Shown piece after piece: positions 36,729 to 47,876 of a stretch of 64,000 nt of DNA. The notes under the pieces were generated by a model. That model had not been told where the DNA came from, did no database searches, and saw only the letters and a list, made by a program, of their open reading frames with translations. A program made the position numbers and the translations under genes. Numbering within the stretch: position 1 is the first letter of the stretch; the number at the start of each line of letters is the position of its first letter. The DNA is from Pseudomonas graminis (lineage in GTDB: Bacteria; Pseudomonadota; Gammaproteobacteria; Pseudomonadales; Pseudomonadaceae), in NCBI RefSeq assembly GCF_013201545.1, contig NZ_CP053746.1:3672501-3736500 (forward strand). The letters are read 5' to 3'.

Positions 36729-37915
36729 CCTATGACCTGATTCTCGCCGGCGGTGGGCTGGCCAACGGGCTGATCGCCTGGCGTCTCAAACAGCAGCGGC
36801 CGGAGCTGCGCGTGCTGTGCATCGAAGAGCAGACGCACCTCGGCGGCAACCACACCTGGTCCTTTCACGAAGGCGACCTCACCACCGAGCAGCATCAATG
36901 GCTGCAGCCGTTGGTGGTGCAGCGCTGGGCGACCTATGACGTGCACTTCCCGCAACGCTCGCGACGGTTGAACAGTGGCTATGCCAGCATCACGTCGGAA
37001 CGCTTTGCCGAGGTCATCGAGCCCGCATTGGGCGACGCGCTGCTGACCGGCCGACGCATCACCGAACTCACCCCGAACGGCGTCGTGCTGGACAGCGGCG
37101 AGCGGCTTGAGGCCCGCGCGGTGATCGATGGTCGCGGCGTGCAGGCCACGCCGCACATGGTGTTGGGCCAGCAGGCGTTCCTGGGACAGTTGCTGCGCTT
37201 GCAGGCGCCCCATGGCCTGACCGCGCCGATCATCATGGACGCCCGGGTCGCGCAAAGTGAGGGCTACCGCTTCGTCTACGTGCTGCCATTCTCAGCCGAC
37301 ACCTTGCTGATCGAGGACACCCATTACGTCGACCAACATTCATTTACTTCTGACCAGCTTCGTCAGCACATCACTGATTACGCCGGGGCTCACGGCTGGG
37401 AAATCGCCGAGTGCCTGCGCGAAGAGCAGGGCGTGTTGCCGATCACCCTGGCCGGGGATTTTGCCGGGTTCTGGCGCGAAGCTGCAGGCCAGCCGCGATC
37501 GGGTTTGCGCGCCGGGCTGTTTCATTGCACTACCGGCTATTCACTGCCCCATGCCGTGCGGCTGGCGGAGTGGATTGCTGCTCAGCCAACGCTCCATTCC
37601 GACTCACTGGACGTCGGCATTCGCGCCATCGCGCAGCACGCCTGGCAATCCCAGCGTTTCTATCGGCTGCTCAACCGCATGCTGTTTCTGGCCGGACGAC
37701 CGTCCAATCGCTGGCAAGTGATGCAGCGGTTCTATGGCCTGTCCGAAGGCCTGATCAGCCGTTTCTACGCAGGCCGCAGCACCCTGGCCGACAAGCTGCG
37801 CGTGCTGACCGGCAAGCCGCCCGTACCGGTCAACGAGGCGGTCAAAGCCGCTGTCCGTTACCTGCCCAAGCATTACCAGGCCAGGCATCACCTGCCTAAG
37901 CACAACGAGAATTGA
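36725..37915 (+). CDS. crtY: CrtY, lycopene beta-cyclase
   Basis: 396-residue cyclase turning lycopene into beta-carotene. The dinucleotide site is DLILAGGGLANGLIAWRLK, followed by HLGGNHTWSFHEGDL, which contains the typical CrtY NHTWSFH. VIDGRGVQ and the acidic FxEDTHY-like region (LIEDTHYVD) are also present. It ends 1 bp before crtI. Confidence 0.94.
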   Translation: MTYDLILAGGGLANGLIAWRLKQQRPELRVLCIEEQTHLGGNHTWSFHEGDLTTEQHQWLQPLVVQRWATYDVHFPQRSRRLNSGYASITSERFAEVIEPALGDALLTGRRITELTPNGVVLDSGERLEARAVIDGRGVQATPHMVLGQQAFLGQLLRLQAPHGLTAPIIMDARVAQSEGYRFVYVLPFSADTLLIEDTHYVDQHSFTSDQLRQHITDYAGAHGWEIAECLREEQGVLPITLAGDFAGFWREAAGQPRSGLRAGLFHCTTGYSLPHAVRLAEWIAAQPTLHSDSLDVGIRAIAQHAWQSQRFYRLLNRMLFLAGRPSNRWQVMQRFYGLSEGLISRFYAGRSTLADKLRVLTGKPPVPVNEAVKAAVRYLPKHYQARHHLPKHNEN

Positions 37916-37916
37916 A

Positions 37917-39403
<1,487 letters not shown>

Positions 39404-39407
<4 letters not shown>

Positions 39408-40393
39408 GCGTGGCCGATCAGGCGCTGCTCGACCACGCCACCCAGAGCATCGAAGTCGGCTCGAAAAGCTTCGCGGCCGCGTCACGCCTGTTTGACCCGG
39501 TCACGCGGCGCAGCGCGGTGATGCTCTATGCGTGGTGTCGGCATTGCGACGACGTCATTGACGGACAGGAAGCGGGGCATTCGGCGAAGGTGGTCAGTCA
39601 GCAGGAGGTCACCGAGCGGCTGCAACGGCTGATCGCCCAGACCCACGCCGTGTACGCCGGCACGCCCACCCACAGCCCGGCGTTCGAGGCGTTCAGGGAG
39701 GTTGTGCTGCGGCATGGCATCGAGCAGCGTTATGCCCTGCAGCATCTGGACGGTTTTGCGATGGACGTCAGTCAGCGCGAATATCGGCGCATCGACGACA
39801 CGCTGGAGTACTGCTACCACGTTGCGGGCGTCGTCGGCTTGATGATGGCGCAGATCATGGGTGTGAGCGACGAAGCAACCCTCGACCGTGCCTGCGATCT
39901 GGGTCTGGCGTTTCAGCTGACCAACATCGCGCGGGACATTGTCGAAGACGCCTCGGTGGGCCGCTGCTATCTGCCGGGTGACTGGCTGGATGAGTTGGGG
40001 ATTCCCAGGGCTCGGCTCGCGGATCCGCAGTATCGACCGCAAGTGGCCGTGCTTGCCCAGCGGTTGGTGGACATGGCAGAGCCGTATTACGAAAGTGCCA
40101 ACGCGGGCCTGACCGCGTTGCCGTGGCGATCGGCCTGGGCGGTGGCGACGGCGGGCTGCGTCTATCGCGAGATCGGCGTGAAGGTCCGGCAGCGCGGTGC
40201 ACGGGCGTGGGACTCGCGGGTGTCGACCAGCAAGCTGGACAAGCTGCGACTGGTGTTGGTGGGGGCGTGGAAGGCTAGCGTGACTCGTGGTCGGCAGTGG
40301 CCCGCGCGGCCTGCGAGCCTGTGGCAACGTCCGCGTCGGATTTCTGCAACGGACCGTCGTGCAGCCGTCGAAGCTGGGCACGCAATCGAGTGA
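39404..40393 (+). CDS. crtB: CrtB, phytoene synthase
   Basis: 329-residue synthase joining two GGPP into phytoene. The two aspartate-rich motifs are YAWCRHCDDVID and NIARDIVEDASVGRCYLP. The start ATG at 39404 overlaps the crtI stop; a frame open to 39263 is a shadow of crtI. The last 119 bp overlap the 3' end of crtZ on the other strand. Confidence 0.95.
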
Positions 40394-40811
40394 CGCTTGG
40401 CGCATACAGAAAGCCGAACGACACGCAACGCTCTTTGCCCGACACCGCGTGGTGCATCAGATGCGCCTGGTACAGGCGCTTGAGGTAGCCATTGCGCGGC
40501 ACGTATTTGAACGGCCAGCGCTTGTGCACCAGGCCGTCGTGGGCAATGAAATACAGGAAGCCGTAAGCGGTCATCCCGGCGCCAATCCATTCCAGCGGGT
40601 GCGCGCCCTGGGTGCCGAGCGCGATCAGCACGATGGCGAAACCGGCGAACACCACGGCATACAGATCGTTCTTCTCGAACCAGCCGGTTCTCGGCTCATG
40701 GTGGGACTTATGCCAGCCCCAGCCCCAGCCGTGCATGATGTACTTGTGCGCAAACACGGCAAAGCCCTCCATGCCGATCACGGTGGCGAAAAATACGAGG
40801 GCATTGATCAT
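40275..40811 (-). CDS. crtZ: CrtZ, beta-carotene 3-hydroxylase
   Basis: Integral-membrane di-iron hydroxylase turning beta-carotene into zeaxanthin. The four histidine motifs are complete: HKYIMH, HKSHHEP, HDGLVHKRW and HLMHHAVSGKE. The core ends near FLYAPSVTRLRAQL, after which a hydrophilic tail of about 30 residues follows, encoded opposite the end of crtB. Start at 40811 (or ATG 40820); a frame open to 40961 has no family match. No strong ribosome binding site is seen. Confidence 0.93.
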   Translation of the reverse strand: MINALVFFATVIGMEGFAVFAHKYIMHGWGWGWHKSHHEPRTGWFEKNDLYAVVFAGFAIVLIALGTQGAHPLEWIGAGMTAYGFLYFIAHDGLVHKRWPFKYVPRNGYLKRLYQAHLMHHAVSGKERCVSFGFLYAPSVTRLRAQLRRLHDGPLQKSDADVATGSQAARATADHESR

Positions 40812-40963
40812 CGGGTTCATCCGCGCAAGTGTCTCGACGTCAGACCGTAAAAGGGCCGACGGTGTTCGGTGCGTGATTGTCGCATGCCAGTGGCTGGAGG
40901 CGGAGGTCGGTTTGTCAGTTGCCGGTTGGGCGTGGCTGTCCGTTGTTTTGTAGCGTGACATCT

Positions 40964-41341
40964 GACGCCTTCCCGGCTGAAGCCGGTCCCACTATGAGTA
41001 CGCGGTGTGCCAGTGGGACTGCATGGCTGTTCGTGGGACCGGATTTAGCCGGGAAGGGGTCAGTGTGAACGCCATCAATTCTGCAGCGTGACTGCCGACG
41101 CTTTCCCGGCTAAAGCCGGTCCCACTATGAGTACGCGGTGTGCCAGTGGGACTGCATGGCTGTTCGTTGGACCGGCTTCAGCCGGGAAGAGGCCAGTGTG
41201 AGCACCATCAATTCTGCAGCGTGATTGCCGACGCTTTCCCGGCTGAAGCTGGTCCCACTATGAGTAAGCGGTGTGCCAGTGGGACTGCATGGCTGTTCGT
41301 GGGACCGGCTTTAGCCGGGAAGGGGTCAGTGTGAGCGCCCT
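40964..41341. repeat. 133-bp tandem array of REP doublets
   Basis: Three copies of a 133 bp unit begin at 40964, 41097 and 41230 (the last one partial, to about 41341). Each unit holds CTTCCCGGCTGAAGCCGGTCCC and, about 65 bp on, its inverted partner GGGACCGGCTTCAGCCGGGAA, with a constant spacer. The unit also contains TCAGTGTGA and ATCAATTCTGCAG, which recur near 30445-30480. Confidence 0.92.
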
Positions 41342-41424
41342 CATTTTGACTGCATGTTGTGGACGCACTGCGCTGAGCAACGGTATCTTCGCGCGCTTTA
41401 TTTTCTGTCGTTCAAGGATGATCA

Positions 41425-42240
41425 ATGTTGTCTACTCTCCCTGTGTCACGCCTGTCATTGATTCGCCCAATTTCTCCCTGGCTACGCTTGACCGCAATCC
41501 TCGGCGTTGCCTGCGCGCTGCTGGCCTGTCAGTCCCGGCAGGTGACGTCTCCTGCCGCTGCCCCAGCCGCCCCGAGCCCGGAAGACATCAAAAAGCAGCA
41601 ATTTCACACGTTCGTCGCACGTTTCCAGTCCATTCTCGGAAACAGAGCCCTTGAGGCCAACAGCGAGGGCCTGACGGGTGAAGTCCGCCTGCGCATCAAG
41701 ATCAATCGCATCAATCAGGTATTCAGCTGCGAAACCCAGGCCACGGGCCTTGCCACGGCGAATGCACCGCTTGCCGACCTTTCAAAAAAGGTGTGTTGGA
41801 GCGCTGTGTTCCCGGTCGTACCCGCAGATCGGTTAGACAAAGACGGCAACGTCGAAGTCGTCGCCCCTTTGATCTATATGCCCATGAATGATATCCAGCG
41901 CTTGTCCATGCAGCCCCTTTATCAGCACTACGCGCAGAGCCGCTATTTTGCCGATCGGACACTGCTAAAAGCGCCGCCAGATAGCATCGGCGTGGTTACT
42001 TTCGAGTATCTGGCCAACAGGCAGGGCAAGGTCGAGGCGTGCGTCGTCAACCTCCAGCGCCACCGCGAGCGCCCTGAGGCCTTCACCTACGACAACGTCT
42101 TGCAAAGCCGACTGGCCGAGCAATGCAAGCACTTGGACCTTGCGCAGATGCCGGGTTTCTCCGTGGATGAAACCGGCGTGTCCAGAGGCGCGGTTGCGTT
42201 CGAGTACAGCCCCTGGATGGCCGGGCCAGGCTCGCGCTAA
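41425..42240 (+). CDS. Hypothetical lipoprotein
   Basis: 271 residues with a lipoprotein signal peptide; the lipobox is ALLAC (Cys near residue 35), followed by an Ala/Pro-rich linker. The rest is a soluble domain with a conserved-looking FSCETQATGL and AVEYSPW-like end (FEYSPWM). I do not recognise the family. Ribosome binding site AAGGA. It lies between the REP array and a small cytoplasmic gene. Confidence 0.72.
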   Translation: MLSTLPVSRLSLIRPISPWLRLTAILGVACALLACQSRQVTSPAAAPAAPSPEDIKKQQFHTFVARFQSILGNRALEANSEGLTGEVRLRIKINRINQVFSCETQATGLATANAPLADLSKKVCWSAVFPVVPADRLDKDGNVEVVAPLIYMPMNDIQRLSMQPLYQHYAQSRYFADRTLLKAPPDSIGVVTFEYLANRQGKVEACVVNLQRHRERPEAFTYDNVLQSRLAEQCKHLDLAQMPGFSVDETGVSRGAVAFEYSPWMAGPGSR

Positions 42241-42343
42241 CGACCTTTTTGATCCTGGCGTTGGGCGCCGTGGGTCATAACCGACTGAACTGTGCGCGCC
42301 TCCTGCGGCCTCAGACTTACACCCGCTAAAGGAGGCCAAGGCC

Positions 42344-42592
42344 ATGAACAACGACGAGTTTAATCAATACGACACAGAACGCTTTCACGGTCAGGTCGCC
42401 GAGCAACTGGGCATCAGCGTGGAAGAGCTGAAAACCTGGATGATCAACGACATCGAGCGTGTCACCGAAGGCGGTGAAGAGGTGGGGCACATGGTGGTGT
42501 TCCGTGAGTCCACGCCGGATGAGGTGCTCGACAAGCTCAGGAACCCTCAGACTCGTTATACGGCGATGACGGGTGTCATCAAGACGGACTGA
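42344..42592 (+). CDS. Small acidic hypothetical protein
   Basis: 82 residues, acidic, no signal peptide. A strong ribosome binding site AAAGGAGG lies 10 bases before ATG 42344. The sequence EQLGISVEELKTWMINDIERVTEGGEEV suggests a helical cytoplasmic protein. Function unknown. A terminator follows. Confidence 0.75.
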   Translation: MNNDEFNQYDTERFHGQVAEQLGISVEELKTWMINDIERVTEGGEEVGHMVVFRESTPDEVLDKLRNPQTRYTAMTGVIKTD

Positions 42593-42642
42593 GCCGTCGG
42601 CGCCCGACCATCATTGGCGGTTGTTGTACTAAAACCGCAGGC

Positions 42643-42674
42643 AACAAAAAGCCCGATCACTCGGGCTTTTTGTT
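42643..42674. terminator. Bidirectional terminator between 42592 gene and gcd
   Basis: Perfect 14 bp stem AACAAAAAGCCCGA (42643-42656), loop TCAC, TCGGGCTTTTTGTT (42661-42674); T- and A-runs on both sides serve both convergent genes. Confidence 0.93.
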
Positions 42675-42690
42675 GTCGCTCAGCCGCTGA

Positions 42691-45093
42691 TTACTTTGAC
42701 GGCAGGGCGTAGGCGATCAACGAGTCGCCCATCTTGGTGCCAAACGAGCCATGCCCGCCGGCCATGATCACAATGTACTGCTTGCCATTGCTCTCGTAGG
42801 TCATCGGCGTGGCCTGGCCGCCCGCTGGCAGGCGCGCTTCCCAGAGCAGGTCGCCGTTGGTGACGTTGAAGGCGCGCAGGTAGTTGTCCTGGGTACCCGC
42901 GATGAACATCAGGTTACCGGCCGTGGAAATCGGACCACCCAGCATCGGTACGCCGATTTTCAGCGGCGGCAGTTGAATGCCTTTCAGGCTGTCGCGGATG
43001 GTACCGATGCGTTTGCGCCACACCACATCGTGGGTCTTCATGTCCACGCCAGCCACATAACCCCAGGCCGGCTCTTTGCACGGCAGGCCCAATGGCGAGA
43101 GGAAGGCGTTGATTTCGACGCCATAAGGCACGCCATACTGGGGCTGAATGCCCATTTCGGTACCGGAGCCGGTGGCACCTTCTTTAGGCCACAGCGGGTT
43201 GTTCGGGCCGCGTGGGATCAGCTTGGACACGAACGGCAGCGCCATCGGGTTCATCAACGCGACCTGACGGTCGGCGTTCACCGAGATACCACCCCATTCG
43301 AAAACACCCAGGTTGCCCGGGAACACCAGCGTGCCTTGCTCGGACGGTGGCGTGTACTGGCCGTTGTAGGACAGCTGCTTGAAGATCACGCGGCAGACCA
43401 GTTGGTCGAACATGGTCGCGCCCCACATCTCTTTGTCGGAGAGTGTCTGAATGGACGTCAGATTGAGGTCCGAGCGCGGCTGGGTCGGGCTGACCCGATC
43501 GCCTGGCGCGGCTTCACCGGCAGGCACCTGCATTTCATGGACGGGCACAATCGGCTTGCCATCGCGACGGTCCAGCACGAACAGGTTGCCGGCCTTGGTC
43601 GGCACGTACACCGCAGGGACGGCTTCGCCGCTGCCGGTTTTCACGTCAGCCAGGGTCGGCTGAGCCGGTACGTCCATGTCCCACAAATCGTGGTGGGTAG
43701 TCTGGAAGCTCCACACCAGCTTGCCGGTGGAACCGTTCATCGCGACGATCGAGCTCGCATAACGCTCCATCACCGGAGTACGGTTGCCGCCCCAAATGTC
43801 CGGTGTCGGGTTGCCGGTTGGCACATAAACCACATCGGTCTTCGCGTCGTAAGCCAGCGGTGCCCAGGCATTAGGCGAGTTGTTGACCAGTGTCTGGCCA
43901 TCACCCGGAATCGCGTTCGGGTCCTCGGCACCGGTGTCGAAGATCCACTTCAGCGCACCGGTATTGACGTCGTAGCCACGGATTGCGCCGGAAGGCTCGT
44001 GCACGGACAGGTTGTCGGTCACCGAACCGCCGATGATCACGGTGGTACCGGTCACGACAGGCGGGGAGGTGGGCTCGAGACCGCCCGGATACGGGTAGGG
44101 CTGCAGGTGCAGCAGATCCAGCTCACCGTTTTTGGCGAAGTCGGCGCAGGGTGCGCCGGTGTCAGCGTTGATGGCGAACAAGCGACCATCGTTGACCGGC
44201 AGGAACACTTTACGCGGGCAACTGGTGGCGACCGGCTGAGTGCCCTCCAGGCTTTTTGCAAACTGAGTGGTGTCCGCCTGATCGAAGTAGGCGACGCCAC
44301 GGCAGGTCAAGTGCTGGAAGGACGGATCGGATTTGAGCTTGGGATCGAATCTCCACTTCTCTTTACCGGTGGCCGGGTCCAGCGCCACCAGGATCTGGTG
44401 GGTGGTGCAGATGTACATGTTGTCGCCAACCTTGATCGGCGTCAGTTCGTTGGTGGTTTCACCGGAGTCATTGGCGTTTTTCGATTCGCCACTGTTGAAG
44501 GTCCAGGCCACCTGAAGGTCTTTGACGTTGCCTTCGTTGATCTGGGTCAGCGGTGAATAGCGCGTGCCCGACTGCGTGCGGCCATAAGCAGGCCAGTCGC
44601 CATTGGCGATGCCCTCGACAGGCTGATGCTGGGTGGGTTGCGCCGTCGCCATGCTGCCGTTGATTTCCTGGGGGTCGTTGAAGATGGCGTAGACCATCAC
44701 CACGATTGCCAGCGCCAATGTCGCGGATAAAAAGGTTTTGCCCGGCTTCAGACGCTCAGGGATATCACGGGTGACCCCCGGGATCAGCAGCCACAGACCC
44801 AACACCCCGAGGATGTCGAAACGCGGCACCAACGCCCAGAAGTCCGTGCCTGCTTCCCACAGGCCCCAGACCACAGTGATCAGCATCAGCGCGCCATAGA
44901 GCCAGAGCGATGCCGCGGAACGTCGCCACAACAGGACGGCGAACACCAGCAGCGCGACGCCCAGGAACAGATAATAAAAAGAGCCGCCCAGTGAGAGCAG
45001 CCAGATACCGCCTGCCAACAGAAACAGGGCAAAGATGCCTGCAATGATGGAAGTGAAACGCCTCAACCCTGAAGCTTTTGATAAGTCATTCAT
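42691..45093 (-). CDS. gcd: Gcd, membrane PQQ glucose dehydrogenase
   Basis: 800-residue quinoprotein that oxidises glucose to gluconolactone in the periplasm and reduces ubiquinone. Five N-terminal membrane segments (to about residue 135) precede the eight-bladed PQQ propeller. Family motifs include DWPAYGRTQSGTRYSPLTQIN, TPIKVGDNMYICTTHQ, THHDLWDMDVPAQPTL, and the C-terminal FIAGTQDNYLRAF. The start has GGGGGAA upstream. It is alone, with no pqq genes in the window. Confidence 0.96.
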   Translation of the reverse strand: MNDLSKASGLRRFTSIIAGIFALFLLAGGIWLLSLGGSFYYLFLGVALLVFAVLLWRRSAASLWLYGALMLITVVWGLWEAGTDFWALVPRFDILGVLGLWLLIPGVTRDIPERLKPGKTFLSATLALAIVVMVYAIFNDPQEINGSMATAQPTQHQPVEGIANGDWPAYGRTQSGTRYSPLTQINEGNVKDLQVAWTFNSGESKNANDSGETTNELTPIKVGDNMYICTTHQILVALDPATGKEKWRFDPKLKSDPSFQHLTCRGVAYFDQADTTQFAKSLEGTQPVATSCPRKVFLPVNDGRLFAINADTGAPCADFAKNGELDLLHLQPYPYPGGLEPTSPPVVTGTTVIIGGSVTDNLSVHEPSGAIRGYDVNTGALKWIFDTGAEDPNAIPGDGQTLVNNSPNAWAPLAYDAKTDVVYVPTGNPTPDIWGGNRTPVMERYASSIVAMNGSTGKLVWSFQTTHHDLWDMDVPAQPTLADVKTGSGEAVPAVYVPTKAGNLFVLDRRDGKPIVPVHEMQVPAGEAAPGDRVSPTQPRSDLNLTSIQTLSDKEMWGATMFDQLVCRVIFKQLSYNGQYTPPSEQGTLVFPGNLGVFEWGGISVNADRQVALMNPMALPFVSKLIPRGPNNPLWPKEGATGSGTEMGIQPQYGVPYGVEINAFLSPLGLPCKEPAWGYVAGVDMKTHDVVWRKRIGTIRDSLKGIQLPPLKIGVPMLGGPISTAGNLMFIAGTQDNYLRAFNVTNGDLLWEARLPAGGQATPMTYESNGKQYIVIMAGGHGSFGTKMGDSLIAYALPSK

Positions 45094-45476
45094 CGATGTT
45101 CCCCCTTGGGATGTAGTGCATGGACTATGCGCGGTATAGGGGGTTCAACCCTCGGACGTGCCGTTTGGATGAAATTTTTCGGCACCACTGCCACCCGCTC
45201 TTTCCAAGCATAGGTCGTGTTTATGATCTGATCCCGAGGGAAATGCATACACAGGGCCAACGATGCGACGTTCGACCCGTTCCTGCCTTGGGCAAATGAC
45301 GGGAAGGGAGGGGGGAAGCGCCCGTGCGGGCTGCGGCTGTTTTTGAAGGTTGCGAGGGCAATGGCTGCGTACTAGAGTCAAACCCACCCTGTTCGACGTC
45401 GCGTCAGGCAAGGACATGCAGGCGCTTTTGCGCATCGGTCTGCCGGTCAACCACGCGCTGGAAGTGTAGGTTCACT
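45094..45476. other. Intergenic region with a possible gene remnant
   Basis: About 380 bp between gcd and the next lipoprotein. At 45350-45472 a short reading frame ends in RIGLPVNHALEV and TAG; it looks protein-like (VKPTLFDVASGKDMQALL) and starts at a TTG just after a stop. It could be the tail of a lost gene. I do not recognise it. Confidence 0.3.
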
Positions 45477-45947
45477 ATGCAAAATGGAATTAGCGTAACG
45501 CGAGCCACGGCGTTGCTTATCGTGGCTGCTGCTGTCTCGTGCGCGTCTGGCTGCGCGAGCAAGAACACGAGCAACGTGTCGCTGGTGGATTACCCGTCGG
45601 TGAGCGCCTCGCCGCCGCCGGCCAGACATACAGGTCTGTGGGCCGGCCCCCATGCGGGTGGCGTGTTCTTTGTCGAGATTTTCGAAGATGGCAACTTGCG
45701 CACCTGCTTGAGCGCGCCGCCCTATTACCAGGCGATGGAGGGAAAATACACGGACCAGGCGCTGCACCTGGAGGACGGTACCCGAATCGAGTTTCGCCCC
45801 GTCGGCGCCCAGCGCATCACGATCTACTCGCCTCCCGGCAAACCGGTGACCACCCTGGAGCGCAAGGATCCGGACGCTACGGCTGCCCAGTGCCTGACAG
45901 GCGCCGCTGACGTGCGGCGGCAAGTCTCCCATTGGGCGGCGCATTAG
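45477..45947 (+). CDS. Hypothetical lipoprotein
   Basis: 156 residues with a lipoprotein signal (lipobox ASGC, Cys near residue 26). The rest is a small beta-rich domain (HTGLWAGPHAGGVFFVEIFEDGNLRTC). The start at 45477 is preceded by GTAGG and the region before 45477 shows no family-like sequence. Function unknown. Confidence 0.7.
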   Translation: MQNGISVTRATALLIVAAAVSCASGCASKNTSNVSLVDYPSVSASPPPARHTGLWAGPHAGGVFFVEIFEDGNLRTCLSAPPYYQAMEGKYTDQALHLEDGTRIEFRPVGAQRITIYSPPGKPVTTLERKDPDATAAQCLTGAADVRRQVSHWAAH

Positions 45948-46170
45948 CTTGTCAGGTGTTGTCCGGTGACTGACCGACGAGGGTCGACGCTCAGCCGTTA
46001 TGTCGAATGCTGCGGCGACCCGGACACGGACGGGTCCGGCGTCCGCATAACCCCGTAACGGGTGACGCGCATGATTCGCTGGATGATCAGACAGGGTATT
46101 GCAGGAGAAGCGGTATTACTGAAAACGGACGTGCCTGGATGCCTTGGGCAGGAACCGGGCAATCCGAACA

Positions 46171-46563
46171 TCAGCGCTGCACCGCCACGCACTTGATTTC
46201 CACCAGCAGGCCGGGCCTGGCCAGTTCGCTGACGCCGAGGCAGGTCCAGGCGCAGGTGCCCCTGGGGAAGACGTTGTCTTTTACCGCCCTGAACACCGGC
46301 ATGTGACGGTGCAGATCGACGTGGTAGGTCGTCAGGTCGACGACGTCTTCGAAGGTGCATCCCCCAGCGGTCAAGACGAGTCGCAGGTTTTCCCATGCCG
46401 CGAGGAATTGCTGCTCCGGGTCTTCGATGACGGCCAATTCATGGGTGCGCCCGACCTGACCGGCACAGTAGATCGTTTTACCGACCTTGACGGCAGGGGC
46501 ATAGCCCGCGCGCTCGGCGAGCAAACGCATTTCGTCCGGGACAATGAGTTGACGGTCGGTCAT
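46171..46563 (-). CDS. RidA-family protein, second paralogue
   Basis: 130-residue YjgF/RidA-family protein. The core IYCAGQVGRTHELAVIEDPEQQF and the closing LLVEIKCVAV match the family, but the Arg of the canonical PARxxV site is absent (the aligned stretch is CAWTCLGVSEL). A deaminase role is therefore doubtful. It stands alone, with gaps on both sides. Confidence 0.75.
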   Translation of the reverse strand: MTDRQLIVPDEMRLLAERAGYAPAVKVGKTIYCAGQVGRTHELAVIEDPEQQFLAAWENLRLVLTAGGCTFEDVVDLTTYHVDLHRHMPVFRAVKDNVFPRGTCAWTCLGVSELARPGLLVEIKCVAVQR

Positions 46564-46820
46564 GACGGTAGGGCCTTTGATCTGGTCAGCTCAGCACGCT
46601 ATCTCAGGTGACTGATGTCGGTCCAGCCTGAGCGTGGCGTTTGGGGTCTCAAGCTTGAGGGTTGCTGGCGACCCCACTGCGCTCTGGGTCTGTGCGAGTT
46701 CACCCACGCCTGCCATGGGCAAGCGGTCGCGCATGCCGGTGTCAGCAAATGACCGAGGCTGCGCCGTTGCGGGCCACTGTTGCAGTGCGTCCGCTGCGCT
46801 GAGAATTCACACGCGCCGAA

Positions 46821-47087
46821 TCAATGCACCGCCCACGAACGGGGTGCAGGGGTGTGGCTGAACTTGGAGATCCCTTTGACCCAGAAACGACGATGGGCCG
46901 TCTGGTCCGGTGGCAGCGGTGGCTCGCTCGACCACTGATGATGACGCTTGGCTTCATCGCGATACGCTTTCCACTCCATGGCTTCGGCTGTGTCCTGTGC
47001 GGCGCGTTCGTCATCGAACCAGCCCAACACAGACACTTCACCTTGATCGCGGCCATGCTCTACCAGCAGAAAAATGTTTGTGTACAT
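46821..47087 (-). CDS. Hypothetical protein
   Basis: 88 residues if started at 47087 (MYTNIFLLVEHG); the frame is open to 47123. Rich in charged residues (FDDERAAQDTAEAMEWKAYRDEAK), with an aromatic C-terminal part. No family recognised and no strong ribosome binding site. It may be real because the competing frames look less protein-like. The 257 bp on its left (46564-46820) holds nothing I can support. Confidence 0.4.
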   Translation of the reverse strand: MYTNIFLLVEHGRDQGEVSVLGWFDDERAAQDTAEAMEWKAYRDEAKRHHQWSSEPPLPPDQTAHRRFWVKGISKFSHTPAPRSWAVH

Positions 47088-47209
47088 ACTTTTGCCTATC
47101 ACTGATCCGGTCCGACCCGACATTTCGGGCTCTACGAATAGCGTATCGACAGCAGCGGTGGAAAATTTAGCCTCGGGTTTGTCTGCCCGGTTTTGCAGTG
47201 CGTTGCCCG

Positions 47210-47291
47210 ACGCTTTCCCGGCTAAAGCCGGTCGTACGGATCACCGCGATCCCACTGTAGGACCGGCTTTAGCCGGGAAGAGGCCGGTGTG
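47210..47291. repeat. REP doublet upstream of cupin gene's 3' end
   Basis: Inverted pair CTTTCCCGGCTAAAGCCGGTC (near 47213) and GACCGGCTTTAGCCGGGAAG (near 47262) around a 28 bp spacer; same family as at 30.4 and 41 kb. Confidence 0.85.
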
Positions 47292-47304
47292 ATCACCCTC
47301 GATG

Positions 47305-47727
47305 TCACTTCGGCAGCGGCGTGAGGATGTCGGCCTTGTCGTCCAGCAGGATGAACACCAGCAATTTCGCAGGCTTTGTCGCGCTGGCGTTTCGCGATTC
47401 GTAGTGCTTTGATCCGGCCGGCTCGTACCATGTCTGGCCCGTCTTGTACGTAATCGCCTTGCCGTCGTTGACTCTCGAAATCACCTCGCCTTCCAGAACA
47501 TAGGCAATCGCGCTGCCGCTGTGACTGTGGGCAATGGAGGCTTGGCCCGGCAGGTAATCGACGGTCAGCACCATGGCTTTTTTCCCGGGCGCATTGAGCA
47601 TCGGGTGCTGTTCCAGAACGGTCACCTTTTCCTGTTCCGCATCATGGGCCTGGGCGCTGCCGACAGAGATAAGGCCAGCGAAGGCCAGCCAGCAGAGCAG
47701 GGAGGGGAAGTGATTGAGCGGTTTCAT
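47305..47727 (-). CDS. Exported cupin-domain protein
   Basis: 140 residues with a signal peptide (cut near AQAHD). A single cupin barrel follows, with HSHSGSAIAYVLEGEV and WYEPAGSKHYESRN giving the metal-binding His/Glu/His pattern. In the family such proteins are often reported near ROS or carbohydrate metabolism, but none is specific here. Function unknown. Confidence 0.8.
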   Translation of the reverse strand: MKPLNHFPSLLCWLAFAGLISVGSAQAHDAEQEKVTVLEQHPMLNAPGKKAMVLTVDYLPGQASIAHSHSGSAIAYVLEGEVISRVNDGKAITYKTGQTWYEPAGSKHYESRNASATKPAKLLVFILLDDKADILTPLPK

Positions 47728-47876
47728 AGGCGGGTCATCCGGCAGCGATTGATGACTGCTACGCTAAGGCCGCAGAGGTACGGGGGCTACGTCCAATCGC
47801 CCGGAAGATGAGGGGGCCAATGGCCGCCCGCGCGACGGCTTTTAAATGCGTTGGGTCTATAAAACGCCCGAAACGA

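Noticed and set aside
40964..41341. CRISPR-like periodic repeats
   Set aside because: Unit is 133 bp with palindromes and near-identical spacers; no short repeats with unique spacers and no cas genes.
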